A DNA stretch of 64,000 bases from Bacteroidales bacterium. Lineage in GTDB: Bacteria > Bacteroidota > Bacteroidia > Bacteroidales > UBA932. Location of the stretch: assembly GCA_017445755.1 (NCBI GenBank), contig JAFSSE010000005.1, positions 25,734-89,733 on the forward strand, in the 5' to 3' direction. Within the stretch, counting starts at the first letter, position 1. Each line of letters opens with the position of its first letter. The notes under the pieces were generated by a model, which saw only the letters and a list, made by a program, of their open reading frames with translations, did no database searches and was not told the DNA's origin. Both the position numbers and the translations under genes were made by a program. Positions 42,677 to 51,208 of the stretch are shown piece by piece.

Positions 42677-43504
42677 ATGGAAAACAAGCGGTTCATCCCC
42701 GTCCTGGCGCTTTGCGCCGTCCTCCTCTGCCCCTCCTGCAGCGTGCATGAGGACAGGAGGGACTGTCCCGCTTCCCTCCGCTTCGAAGTCCGGAACACCA
42801 AGGCCTTCCTGCCCTCCAGGAGCGTCTCCTTCGAAGTCCGTTCGTCAGGCAGCGGGGACCGCCTTGGCCGCGATTCCCAGCTGCTGGAAGTACTCGGGAG
42901 CGACGACTACCGGATGGCTGTCAAGAAGGACCTGGTGGATGTCGGCGGAATTACCGGCGGGGCCCATGGAAAGCTTTCCTCAACGCGCTATACCTATCCC
43001 GTCGGTTCCCCTTCGGACACAATTTACCACTTTCATGTCCATGGAATCGATGCCACAGGCGAAGAGGCCACAGTCCCGGTCATGCTCACAAAGGAATTCT
43101 GCCGGCTGAACGTCCTCTTCAAGTACGACGAGAATGAAGACTTCATCTATGAAATCCGTGTAAGGGGAAATACCTGCGGCCTGGACCTGATGACAGGAGA
43201 GCCAATTGAAGGAGCTTTCAGCACAATTCCATACAGCCCCTCCAAGGGTGCCTTCACTACCGTGGTTCCGCGCCAAAGGGACGATTCCATGATTATTGAA
43301 ATCTGGGCAAACGGGAAGAACCCTTCCGAAAACGGGCACCTGGAGGACATTGAACTCTCAAAATACCTCGGATATATCCCCGGTTTTTCATGGGGAATGG
43401 CCGATCTCCCGGACATCACTGTCCGGATAGATTACGTCCGCGCCTCCTTCGAAATATGGATTGAGGACTGGCAGGTCGGCAGGATCTTTAATTACATCAT
43501 TTGA
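42677..43504 (+). CDS. fimbrial anchor-type lipoprotein, Mfa2/FimB family
   Basis: 275 residues, directly downstream of the likely main fimbrillin (11 bp), where anchors such as Mfa2 and FimB sit. Lipobox L-L-C-P-S-C21, then H-E-D-R-R-D-C-P, the C-x8-C-P motif of this family. It contains I-Y-H-F-H-V-H-G, C-R-L-N-V-L-F-K-Y and G-L-D-L-M-T-G-E-P, and ends I-W-I-E-D-W-Q-V-G. Anchors keep their lipid and terminate or root the fibre in the outer membrane. An N-T-K-A site at residues 40-43 resembles the T-[RK]-[AS] site of the other subunits, though anchors are normally not cleaved. The last residues sit 10 bp before the next ATG. Confidence 0.8.
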   Translation: MENKRFIPVLALCAVLLCPSCSVHEDRRDCPASLRFEVRNTKAFLPSRSVSFEVRSSGSGDRLGRDSQLLEVLGSDDYRMAVKKDLVDVGGITGGAHGKLSSTRYTYPVGSPSDTIYHFHVHGIDATGEEATVPVMLTKEFCRLNVLFKYDENEDFIYEIRVRGNTCGLDLMTGEPIEGAFSTIPYSPSKGAFTTVVPRQRDDSMIIEIWANGKNPSENGHLEDIELSKYLGYIPGFSWGMADLPDITVRIDYVRASFEIWIEDWQVGRIFNYII

Positions 43505-43514
43505 TTTTAAATAT

Positions 43515-44390
43515 ATGAAAACCAATACTTTATTTCTATTTTTCGCCCTTTTGCCCCTTTCCTGCAACCGGATGGAGGACCCTTCCGGAAAGATACTTGC
43601 GGACCCTTCCGGGAAAGTACCGATTGTTTTTACCGCCGAGGGCGATGACCTTAACGCATCTGTTACCACAAAAGCGACGGAGGTAACCTCGCTATCCTCC
43701 TTCAACGTCCTCTGCGTTACCGGGACTGCAGGATCAGGCGAAGTCCAAGAATTCAATGTTTCCTTTTCCGGCAGCACGACCTTTAGCGGAGGGCAGTTCT
43801 GGCCGGACAGCGACCCTTCCTATAAGTTCTATGCTTCAAACTTAGCCCTTACCGCCGCTTCCGGAGGGCCGACAGTGAGCGCTACCACCGCTACCGACGC
43901 AGTCTGCGCCTTTCTGCCTTCGCCTACCTATAAGGCAGAGTCCAATTCATTGACTTTCAACCATATATTCGCAAGAATCGGATCCTGCAACATCAGCGCT
44001 CCTGAAGGATACGATGTCTCATCGCTCTCAGTAACTGTAACCCCTAAAACCGGAGGAACCTACAATCTCTACTCCGGGAACGGTAAAACTGACGGAACCG
44101 GTTGGAGTTCAGTCAGCACCGGTTCTGCGACAACTATTGCAAGCACTACGGAATCGACTTCCGACAACAATCTGTATCTGGTTCCCGGATCATATACCTT
44201 AAGCGCCTCCTACACCCTGACTAAAGGGGCATACAGTAAAACTTTCTCGAAATCGGCAAAAGTATCCCTCGTCGCCGGGAAGATAAACAATATCTCCTCA
44301 ACCCTGCCGGCCGGAGACGCAAAGGATATCGTCTTTACAATCAGTATCACCCCTTGGGAGCAAAATAGTATTACCGCTACTTTCAACTGA
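43515..44390 (+). CDS. fimbrillin family A (Mfa-like) lipoprotein
   Basis: The ATG at 43515 gives 291 aa; the frame extends back to 43461 inside the anchor gene. Lipobox L-P-L-S-C17. Residues 22-29 and 30-37 are a tandem duplication (D-P-S-G-K-I-L-A / D-P-S-G-K-V-P-I), a 24-bp repeat in DNA. T-T-K-A (residues 51-54) stands where other subunits have T-R-A/S. The body is Thr/Ser/Ala-rich with F-W-P-D-S-D-P-S-Y-K-F-Y-A, the fimbrillin-family-A signature region, F-N-H-I-F-A-R-I, and a terminal strand I-T-P-W-E-Q-N-S. Secreted fimbrial subunit or fimbrillin-like surface protein. Confidence 0.78.
   Translation: MKTNTLFLFFALLPLSCNRMEDPSGKILADPSGKVPIVFTAEGDDLNASVTTKATEVTSLSSFNVLCVTGTAGSGEVQEFNVSFSGSTTFSGGQFWPDSDPSYKFYASNLALTAASGGPTVSATTATDAVCAFLPSPTYKAESNSLTFNHIFARIGSCNISAPEGYDVSSLSVTVTPKTGGTYNLYSGNGKTDGTGWSSVSTGSATTIASTTESTSDNNLYLVPGSYTLSASYTLTKGAYSKTFSKSAKVSLVAGKINNISSTLPAGDAKDIVFTISITPWEQNSITATFN
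43578..43625 (+). repeat. 24-bp tandem duplication inside a fimbrillin gene
   Basis: Two adjacent 24-bp units, both starting GACCCTTCCGG, encode D-P-S-G-K twice between the lipidated Cys and the candidate cleavage site. It lengthens the segment that maturation would remove. Confidence 0.75.
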
Positions 44391-44392
44391 TT

Positions 44393-45355
44393 ATGAGGCG
44401 TTTCCTTACTGCAGCAACCTTCCTTTTCCTTCTCTCCTGCACCGGAGGGAAGGAAGAGGCGGCATGCTCAGAAATAAGGGTCAGGGTAGTCGGGGCGACA
44501 AGGGCCGGGATAGCTGACGAAGTCCGGACCCTGGACCTTCTTGTCTTCCGCTCCTCCGACGGCCTTCTTGAGAGACGAACAAGGGTGGAAGGGGCCCTTT
44601 CTGTCTCCCTTCTCTGCCCTTCTGGGCTGGAGCTGAAGTGGTATCTTGTCGCCAACGCTCCCGAGGAGCTCTCCTTCGAGAGTGAAACGGCCTTTCTGGA
44701 AGGGATGATCTCCCTGTCCGACCTCAATGAAGCGATACCCATGCATGAGGAAGGAAACCTTTATCTTAGCGGAGAACAGGTAGCGATAGACGCCCGCCTC
44801 AAAAGATATCCATGCAAGATTTCCCTTGACGCAATAAGGGTCCCGTGGATGGAAGGCGAAGGGGCTCCTTCGGAAATCCGGCTCGGAAGGGTCGCCGTAA
44901 TAAATGCGGTCGGGACCTGTCCATACTCTGCCGTCCCCTTCGCCGGAGAGCTCTGGTTCAACAAGGCGGGCTTTGAGAACTATTCTCCCCTGCTTACAAT
45001 GGACTACGGCGGAATCCTTATCCCCTCCTCCGGACTCTTCTCCTCTCAGACTACACTCTATGCCCTTCCAAACCCGACGGACAACGATATCAATTCCTCC
45101 GTCGCCGCCTCGTGGTGTCCGAGAAATACCCGCCTTTCCGTCGAACTGCTCGCTGACGGGAGCTCATACTGGTATCCAATTGACCTGCCGGGTATGGAAG
45201 GAAACTGCCATTACAGGATTACAGAACTCGTCATAACAGGGCCGGGAGCAGCCGGACCGGACATGAGAATCGAGAGGAATCCTGTCTCTTTCGAACTGCT
45301 TATCACTCCCTGGGACTCCGTCTCCTCGGAGATAGACTTTGGAGGGGAGCTGTAA
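44393..45355 (+). CDS. fimbrial subunit-like lipoprotein
   Basis: 320 residues, starting 2 bp after the previous stop. Lipobox F-L-L-S-C16; second Cys at C25 (E-E-A-A-C); T-R-A at residues 36-38. D-L-L-V-F-R-S-S-D and Y-L-V-A-N-A-P are the same N-terminal domain hallmarks as in the main fimbrillin and 40530 gene. G-E-L-W-F-N-K-A, Y-A-L-P-N-P-T and a final strand F-E-L-L-I-T-P-W-D resemble the neighbouring 45355 and 40530 products, so these look like paralogues. Probably a minor or accessory subunit. Its TAA overlaps the next ATG (TAATG). Confidence 0.72.
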   Translation: MRRFLTAATFLFLLSCTGGKEEAACSEIRVRVVGATRAGIADEVRTLDLLVFRSSDGLLERRTRVEGALSVSLLCPSGLELKWYLVANAPEELSFESETAFLEGMISLSDLNEAIPMHEEGNLYLSGEQVAIDARLKRYPCKISLDAIRVPWMEGEGAPSEIRLGRVAVINAVGTCPYSAVPFAGELWFNKAGFENYSPLLTMDYGGILIPSSGLFSSQTTLYALPNPTDNDINSSVAASWCPRNTRLSVELLADGSSYWYPIDLPGMEGNCHYRITELVITGPGAAGPDMRIERNPVSFELLITPWDSVSSEIDFGGEL

Positions 45356-46344
45356 TGAAAAGGGCGCTGATAATTCTGCTTCTCGCTTTTGCGGGCTGCT
45401 CCGTCTGGGACAACCAGGCCGGCTGCCCCGAGCCGCTTCTCAGCGTAATCTTCACTCCTGGAGAAGAGACCAGGAGCCCTTCCGAAGCATCCGAGAACGC
45501 AGTGACCCACCTCAGCATCCTCCTTTACCGGGAGGGAACCACCCTTCCTTATGCCTTCGGCAGCATCTCCGGCGGTTCCCTTCCCCTCTCCATCGATTCC
45601 GGCACCTATACCGTCTATGCAATTGTAAATTTCCCGTCGTTCACCCCGACTTCATCCACAAGACCCTCCGACATCGCCTCCATGACATCAAACCTGACCG
45701 ACAACAGCCGCTCCGCCCTTGTGATGAGCGGATCAGTAAAGGCAATCATTTCCTCCTCCGGGACAGTGGCCGTTCCTGTCCTCAGGCACACCTCGAAGGT
45801 AACCCTGCAAAGCGTCTCGGTGGACTTTTCGGGCACATACCTGGAAGGGAAAAGCATCCTTCTCAGGAAATGTTACCTAAGCAATGTCTGGGGCAGCTGT
45901 TCCTTCGGAGCCGCATCCTCCGGAGCGGCTCCGGAGGCAACGGTCCCTTCAGCAGGAGGGTCATGGTACAATCTCCACGGCTACTCCACTTCAGCAGCGG
46001 ACGAGCTCATCTATGCCGCCCTTTCAACGACGGTCGCCGACGGGACCACATGCAGCGACAGGCAGTATTTCTACTGTACCCCGAACCCCTCGACGGTAAG
46101 GACTTCGGACGTCCTCCCATGCTGCACCCGGCTGGTTCTCGAAGTATCCGCCGGGGATGATGAAAATACCTGCCATTACCACATAGACCTCCCCGGAATG
46201 AGCCCTAACAGCGCTTATTCGGTAAGCGTCAGCATAGGTTACTACGGAGGGGATTCTCCGGAATCAAACCTCGGCCGGCTCGACATATCAGCAGAGGTCA
46301 GCGTCGAAGATTATACGGTCAGCGAAATGCCGGTTACCTTATGA
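45355..46344 (+). CDS. fimbrial subunit-like lipoprotein
   Basis: 329 residues. Lipobox A-F-A-G-C15, second Cys in A-G-C24-P, T-R-S at residues 39-41. H-L-S-I-L-L-Y-R-E-G and Y-A-I-V-N-F-P parallel the equivalents in the 40530 and 44393 proteins; F-Y-C-T-P-N-P and Y-H-I-D-L-P-G-M also recur in the 44393 protein. The end V-S-V-E-D-Y-T-V is the fimbrillin-type C-terminal strand. Several extra Cys (around C-C-T-R-L) could form disulfides. Accessory or minor fimbrial subunit by context. Coupled on both sides (TAATG upstream, ATGA downstream). Confidence 0.72.
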   Translation: MKRALIILLLAFAGCSVWDNQAGCPEPLLSVIFTPGEETRSPSEASENAVTHLSILLYREGTTLPYAFGSISGGSLPLSIDSGTYTVYAIVNFPSFTPTSSTRPSDIASMTSNLTDNSRSALVMSGSVKAIISSSGTVAVPVLRHTSKVTLQSVSVDFSGTYLEGKSILLRKCYLSNVWGSCSFGAASSGAAPEATVPSAGGSWYNLHGYSTSAADELIYAALSTTVADGTTCSDRQYFYCTPNPSTVRTSDVLPCCTRLVLEVSAGDDENTCHYHIDLPGMSPNSAYSVSVSIGYYGGDSPESNLGRLDISAEVSVEDYTVSEMPVTL

Positions 46345-48605
46345 AAACCACCATGGAATCCTATAAAAGATATATTGCCGCAGCGGCGCTTGTACTGCGG
46401 CTGCTTGCATCATGTTCCCCGGAACGTCCCGAGGGAGGGGAAGAAGAGAGGGTGTACCGCCTCTCTCTTAGGAATCTGGAATACTCCATCCGGGAAACCC
46501 GGAGTTCCATTTCCGACGCTTCATCAGGCGTCCCCCTCAGGGTACATATCTACGAACATAACGGGGCCTTCTTCGGGACTTTCCCTCTTTCTTCAGGGGC
46601 TCCGGTCCGCCTGAACATGAGCCGGAAATACGATTATTACCTGGATTCAGGATATTCCGGGGCGACTATTGACGGAAGCGCCCCCTTCCCGCCCGCAAAC
46701 TCACAACAGATGTATAATTCAGTATATTACGGGGAAGCGTTCCGCTCTTCGACATGGAATTCCTACGGCAGCGACAGGTGGTATCACGCTATTTCCGGCG
46801 CCTATGGCGGCTCCGTCCCTGTCGCCGGATGCTACATGAACATGACCCCGGTGGAACTGGACTTATCCGATGGCAGCGAGGACGGCTTTCTCCACCTCGA
46901 GGCCGAGCGCCTGTTTGCCATGCTGAACCTGAACCTGCGCTTCGATTCCCTCCTTTCCGAATGGATGGAAGATATCGAAATCATCTCTGTAAGCGCCCAT
47001 ACCATCCCCCGGTTTTGCGGCGTGTACAATCCTCTGACGACCTCTTCGTACATAGATGGAGGCAGCTTCTCTCCCGCCCCGGAGGATTTCATCTTCGAAA
47101 CTGGAGACGCCATTTCCTGCCCGGACGATCTTCGCACAACTACCGGGGCGGGACCCTATATCCTCTATGTACCGGAGAACCTGTACGGGGACGACCCGGA
47201 CCTCGACGAAGACATGGAGGACATCGACAAAAGCCCCTCGAACTCCGGCGGCATGGAATACCAGGCATATATAAGCGGCGGCTACCCTTATGCAACCTAC
47301 ATTGAGGTGGAAGTGGCCTATTCCAGCATGGTCGGAGCCGAGGGGACGGTCATCTACCGCTATTTCCCGGGAAGTGCCGTAAACAATTTCTCTATCTGCC
47401 GGAACACCGTCTATAACATAACGCTGACCCTCTCATGGGACGGCTTCGGGATTACGGACGACTGGAGGGTGGACACTTCTTCCTGGTCCTCCGGGAACGC
47501 GGATATTTCCTGGGACAGGTCTTCCCTTGTCATCTGGACAGGGCAGACCCTTTCACTCGGCTATTCCTCCTCCGAGACCGACCTTGGACTGGACTGGTAC
47601 TACCTTACGAAAAGCCAGAACTCCGGAACTCCGGAAAGTACCGGAGGAGGCCTTTCCGCCGAGAAAGGGGCCGCGGCGGGAAGCCGTGGAACCTGTATCC
47701 TGACCGCCTATGATCCCCTTGTCGGAAGCGACAGGACAAACCGCCAGGCCCTCTCCTGGAACGACCAGGCCTATAACCTCCGTTTCCGCTCAAGGGTCCC
47801 CTCGATAACCGGGGACAGCTTCGGGGACTGTTCCGTTACCCTTAAGCACGGCTATATCTGGTTTGAAAACCAGGTATATAACGATATGGGAGACGAGGTC
47901 TCAAGTCAGAGAGATGCGCGGAATGTAACCGTTCCCTGGAACGGAGAGTACTGGTACCGCTGGAACATAGAGGACTGGCGCGGGCCTTCCGCCCCTAAAA
48001 TCCACTATACTATGTCAGGAGACTGGAGCGGACTTGAAGACGTAATCGAACTCTGCGACGACGATGGGTACTATATAATGATATGGGACGAGGCAAACGA
48101 AACCGGAGAGGACAGGATTGCAAAGGTAACCGCCTATATAGGAGACAGTTACGAAAACGCCTTGGTCTCAGACACCTTCGTCTATACCCACCTTGGGGGA
48201 AGCGGGGACGACTACGCGGAATTCTATTACCGTACCACCTACTCCCTCGTCCAGGGGAAGAGCGTCACCGTCGATATTGACTATTATGACAGTTCGGATG
48301 ATTTCATAGGCGTCGCCTGGTCTTCTTCCAGCTCTTTCTATGACGGATCCTGGCAGTTCTATATAGACAATCGGAGAATTTACGAAGGTTTAACCTATAA
48401 AGGGCTGAGCTTCAGTTATGAAGGCGAAGATAATGAAGACGAATACTGGGTTATAACGGCCTCGGCTTCCGCGGTGCCCGGGACATACACCCTTAAGACA
48501 AAGACAGTGGAGGGAACAACCCGCTACGCCACCCTCCGCGTGAAGAGTTCCGGAAGCGGCAGCGGCGGCGGAGAAAGCGGCGGAAACAATGACAACGACT
48601 ACTAA
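46341..48605 (+). CDS. large fimbrial tip-like lipoprotein (DUF4906-like) with Gly/Ser-rich tail
   Basis: 754 residues from the ATG at 46341; an ATG at 46353 is possible. Lipobox L-L-A-S-C25, T-R-S at residues 53-55. The N-terminal ~370 residues look fimbrillin-like (V-H-I-Y-E-H-N-G, Y-I-L-Y-V-P-E-N-L-Y-G); the rest has repeated beta-sandwich-like segments with many Tyr, Trp, Asp and Ser, ending in a Gly/Ser/Asn tail. Size and position recall the large tip or adhesin proteins (often annotated DUF4906) of Bacteroides fimbrial operons. An exposed adhesive role is inferred. The gene overlaps the previous stop by 4 bp and is followed 2 bp later by another large subunit. Confidence 0.65.
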   Translation: MKTTMESYKRYIAAAALVLRLLASCSPERPEGGEEERVYRLSLRNLEYSIRETRSSISDASSGVPLRVHIYEHNGAFFGTFPLSSGAPVRLNMSRKYDYYLDSGYSGATIDGSAPFPPANSQQMYNSVYYGEAFRSSTWNSYGSDRWYHAISGAYGGSVPVAGCYMNMTPVELDLSDGSEDGFLHLEAERLFAMLNLNLRFDSLLSEWMEDIEIISVSAHTIPRFCGVYNPLTTSSYIDGGSFSPAPEDFIFETGDAISCPDDLRTTTGAGPYILYVPENLYGDDPDLDEDMEDIDKSPSNSGGMEYQAYISGGYPYATYIEVEVAYSSMVGAEGTVIYRYFPGSAVNNFSICRNTVYNITLTLSWDGFGITDDWRVDTSSWSSGNADISWDRSSLVIWTGQTLSLGYSSSETDLGLDWYYLTKSQNSGTPESTGGGLSAEKGAAAGSRGTCILTAYDPLVGSDRTNRQALSWNDQAYNLRFRSRVPSITGDSFGDCSVTLKHGYIWFENQVYNDMGDEVSSQRDARNVTVPWNGEYWYRWNIEDWRGPSAPKIHYTMSGDWSGLEDVIELCDDDGYYIMIWDEANETGEDRIAKVTAYIGDSYENALVSDTFVYTHLGGSGDDYAEFYYRTTYSLVQGKSVTVDIDYYDSSDDFIGVAWSSSSSFYDGSWQFYIDNRRIYEGLTYKGLSFSYEGEDNEDEYWVITASASAVPGTYTLKTKTVEGTTRYATLRVKSSGSGSGGGESGGNNDNDY

Positions 48606-48607
48606 AG

Positions 48608-51208
48608 ATGAAGATTATGAAAAATATTCCACTATTATTCCTGGCCCTCCCGGCCCTTCTGTGGCTCTCCTGTGTGAAGGAGGATGAGTTAAGCGAAAGG
48701 AACTCCAGAAGGATTTCCTTCACCTGCGAAGCCCTGCCTTCAGAGCTTACCCGGTCTTCATTCACCTCCTCCCGGACCGCAATACGCTCCGTCCAGCTCT
48801 TTGCATACAGGCACGACACGGGCGCCTATGCCGGAACCTCCTATTGGGACAAGGGCGAGGGCCGGGCGGCAGCGGTCTTCGACGATGTGGACCTAAACCA
48901 GAACTATATCGCCGACAAGGTGGCCTATGACCTGTTTTTCCTCGCGAACCTGCCGAGGATCACCTCGGGCATCCCGACTACCTCCTCCTCCATGGAAAAC
49001 TATACCTACGCGCTTCCAAGCTACGAATCCTTCGACAGTTACGGCTTTCCTATGGCCGCTTCCTATTCATCGATAGTCCTCGGGTATGAGCCGGAGACAT
49101 GGTCCTTCCGGCGCCTGGTTTCCACCTGGAGGATAACCTGCGATTTTTCCTCATGCTCATACGAACTGAACCTGTCCCTTGTCGCGAAATCCCTCCGGGT
49201 TAAAAACGCGGCAAGGACCATGCAGCCCTTCTCCATCGCTCCCTCCCCCGCTTCCGTCTTTTCGAGTAACCTCGGCTATGGCGACTATATTACCGACAGC
49301 AACCTTCTCGCAGACATCGACGAGGACGGAATAATGATTTATGTCCTCGAAAACTGCGCCGGTTCCTTCGACAGCGGAACAATCAGTGAGGATTCCGACC
49401 GTACCCTCGAGGCCTGTCCTGATTCGGATCCGACCTATCTGGAATTCACCATGGACGGAATGGACGGGAGCTACAGCTATGGAGACCGCAAATACCGGTA
49501 CATCCTCGGCTCCACGGCCCTTAACGGCACCCTGTACGACATCAACGTGTACCGGAACAAGGAGTATTATGCGACCATGCACTTCACCGGGACTTCCTTG
49601 CTTTCCGACGGCTGGTACCGGGAGGCGGGAAGCCGTAGGTCCATCTCTTTCGGAAGCCCAGGACTCCGGGGAGACGACCCTTCATCAAGTGCTACCGGTC
49701 TGATTATCAATTATCTCGGAGATGTCCGTCTGCCTCTGAACGCCGACGCTTCGGCCGCCATTGACGAGGGCTGGACATTCTCGGCCAGATGGAGTGACGC
49801 TTCAGGGCCGGTCGCCGAAGAGGAAAGCGACGAGTTCTATTTAGCAAGGAACGCTTCCCTTCTCGGCGGAAGGCCCCTTCTCGACGTAAGGGTTGACAAT
49901 GCTGCGAAAGAGCTCGTCATCGAAATGAACTCCCGCTTCCAACAGGCCATGAACAGGTACGACGACGACGAGATGGAGATAATCGGGACAGACCTTCCCT
50001 ATATCGACCCGACAGGAATCCCGGACCCGGGCAACGGAAATGCGGTAAGGACCATCCATGTCTCCCCGAACAACTCCCTTTCCATTCTCCTTACCGCAGA
50101 CGGGATAAGCTCCCAGAGCTGGAGCATTCCAGTCCAGCTGGGCCCCTCCCATGCGAACATCAAGACCTGCGGCTCATGGACCCCCGGAGAGGGACAGTTC
50201 CAGGGGATGTGGCTGGACGGGGCCCTCCATGAGACGTATTCCTACCCGGAGCGGAAATACTTCGAGCTTCGCCGCTATAACGGGAACTCCCGAACCCAGA
50301 GCACCCTCGGAACGGCCCTCGGTGCGGCCCAGTGCGTAAAACCGTCCAACACTTCCTTCTCTGTCAGCGGGAGCGTCATGGGTATTCCGATGAACATTGT
50401 GGAGAATCAGGGGCCCGTCATCAGCCGGTACAGCTCAATACCGGAAGGGTTTGAAGATGAAATCCATCCATATTATAACACCTTCAGCGGGTCCTGCACG
50501 GCCTTGAATACGATAGCCGGCTCAGAAGACAGGGCAACTGAATTCTCTTCCCTTCTAAGCGCCATAGAAGACAACTATTCAACGACAGTTCACCGCCTTA
50601 CCGGAAACTGTTCCGGGGAACTCTTTGTCCTCAACTCATATGAATACACCAATCCGGACGCTGACGGGAATCCATATGTGGACCTTGTCGAACTGAAGGA
50701 AGCGGGGCTTCATACAATAGAGGGGATCTATCTCAATGACAACGGTTTCAACGGATGCTACGGCTGCTTCCTCCACCATATCCATCCTGTGGCCGCTAAA
50801 ATGACCCTGACCGCGGAGTGCAGCAATGTGGCATCCACCGGAGGACGGATACTGATAGTTTCGGACCTTGTTTCCACCGCTTCCATCCTGACCCACACCT
50901 CTCCATGGACAATTTCGGACCGGGGTGACAATTCCTCCCTCAAAAACAACGGAGCCATCGGTTTCAACACCGGAGTCCTCAACTGGAGGCACCTCCAGGA
51001 ATATTCCTTCCTTAACGGAACCGGGAACTGCAGCTGGGCCCATACCAAAGACACCGACAAGTCCTCTTTCTGGGACGGGGCCATTGTAGCCATCACTCCC
51101 ATTCCTCCCTTCATGGTCATAAGCCCCTGGGAGTACAATATTACGGACTATCACAATCCCCAGCTGTACGACTCCGTCGCCCTGGATATAACGCTGAACC
51201 TGCCATGA
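48608..51208 (+). CDS. very large fimbrial tip/adhesin-like lipoprotein (DUF4906-like)
   Basis: 866 residues. Lipobox L-W-L-S-C22, T-R-S at residues 48-50. Starts like a fimbrillin (I-R-S-V-Q-L-F-A-Y-R-H) and has I-M-I-Y-V-L-E-N-C-A-G and Y-R-Y-I-L-G, as in DUF4906 proteins. The C-terminal ~400 residues hold further domains with Cys and aromatic residues, including an H-P-Y-Y-N-T-F-S-G segment and a late S-P-W-E-Y-N-I-T. The ligand is unknown. Much longer than shaft subunits, so a tip position is more likely. Its end overlaps the next start by 4 bp (ATGAGG). Confidence 0.68.
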   Translation: MKIMKNIPLLFLALPALLWLSCVKEDELSERNSRRISFTCEALPSELTRSSFTSSRTAIRSVQLFAYRHDTGAYAGTSYWDKGEGRAAAVFDDVDLNQNYIADKVAYDLFFLANLPRITSGIPTTSSSMENYTYALPSYESFDSYGFPMAASYSSIVLGYEPETWSFRRLVSTWRITCDFSSCSYELNLSLVAKSLRVKNAARTMQPFSIAPSPASVFSSNLGYGDYITDSNLLADIDEDGIMIYVLENCAGSFDSGTISEDSDRTLEACPDSDPTYLEFTMDGMDGSYSYGDRKYRYILGSTALNGTLYDINVYRNKEYYATMHFTGTSLLSDGWYREAGSRRSISFGSPGLRGDDPSSSATGLIINYLGDVRLPLNADASAAIDEGWTFSARWSDASGPVAEEESDEFYLARNASLLGGRPLLDVRVDNAAKELVIEMNSRFQQAMNRYDDDEMEIIGTDLPYIDPTGIPDPGNGNAVRTIHVSPNNSLSILLTADGISSQSWSIPVQLGPSHANIKTCGSWTPGEGQFQGMWLDGALHETYSYPERKYFELRRYNGNSRTQSTLGTALGAAQCVKPSNTSFSVSGSVMGIPMNIVENQGPVISRYSSIPEGFEDEIHPYYNTFSGSCTALNTIAGSEDRATEFSSLLSAIEDNYSTTVHRLTGNCSGELFVLNSYEYTNPDADGNPYVDLVELKEAGLHTIEGIYLNDNGFNGCYGCFLHHIHPVAAKMTLTAECSNVASTGGRILIVSDLVSTASILTHTSPWTISDRGDNSSLKNNGAIGFNTGVLNWRHLQEYSFLNGTGNCSWAHTKDTDKSSFWDGAIVAITPIPPFMVISPWEYNITDYHNPQLYDSVALDITLNLP

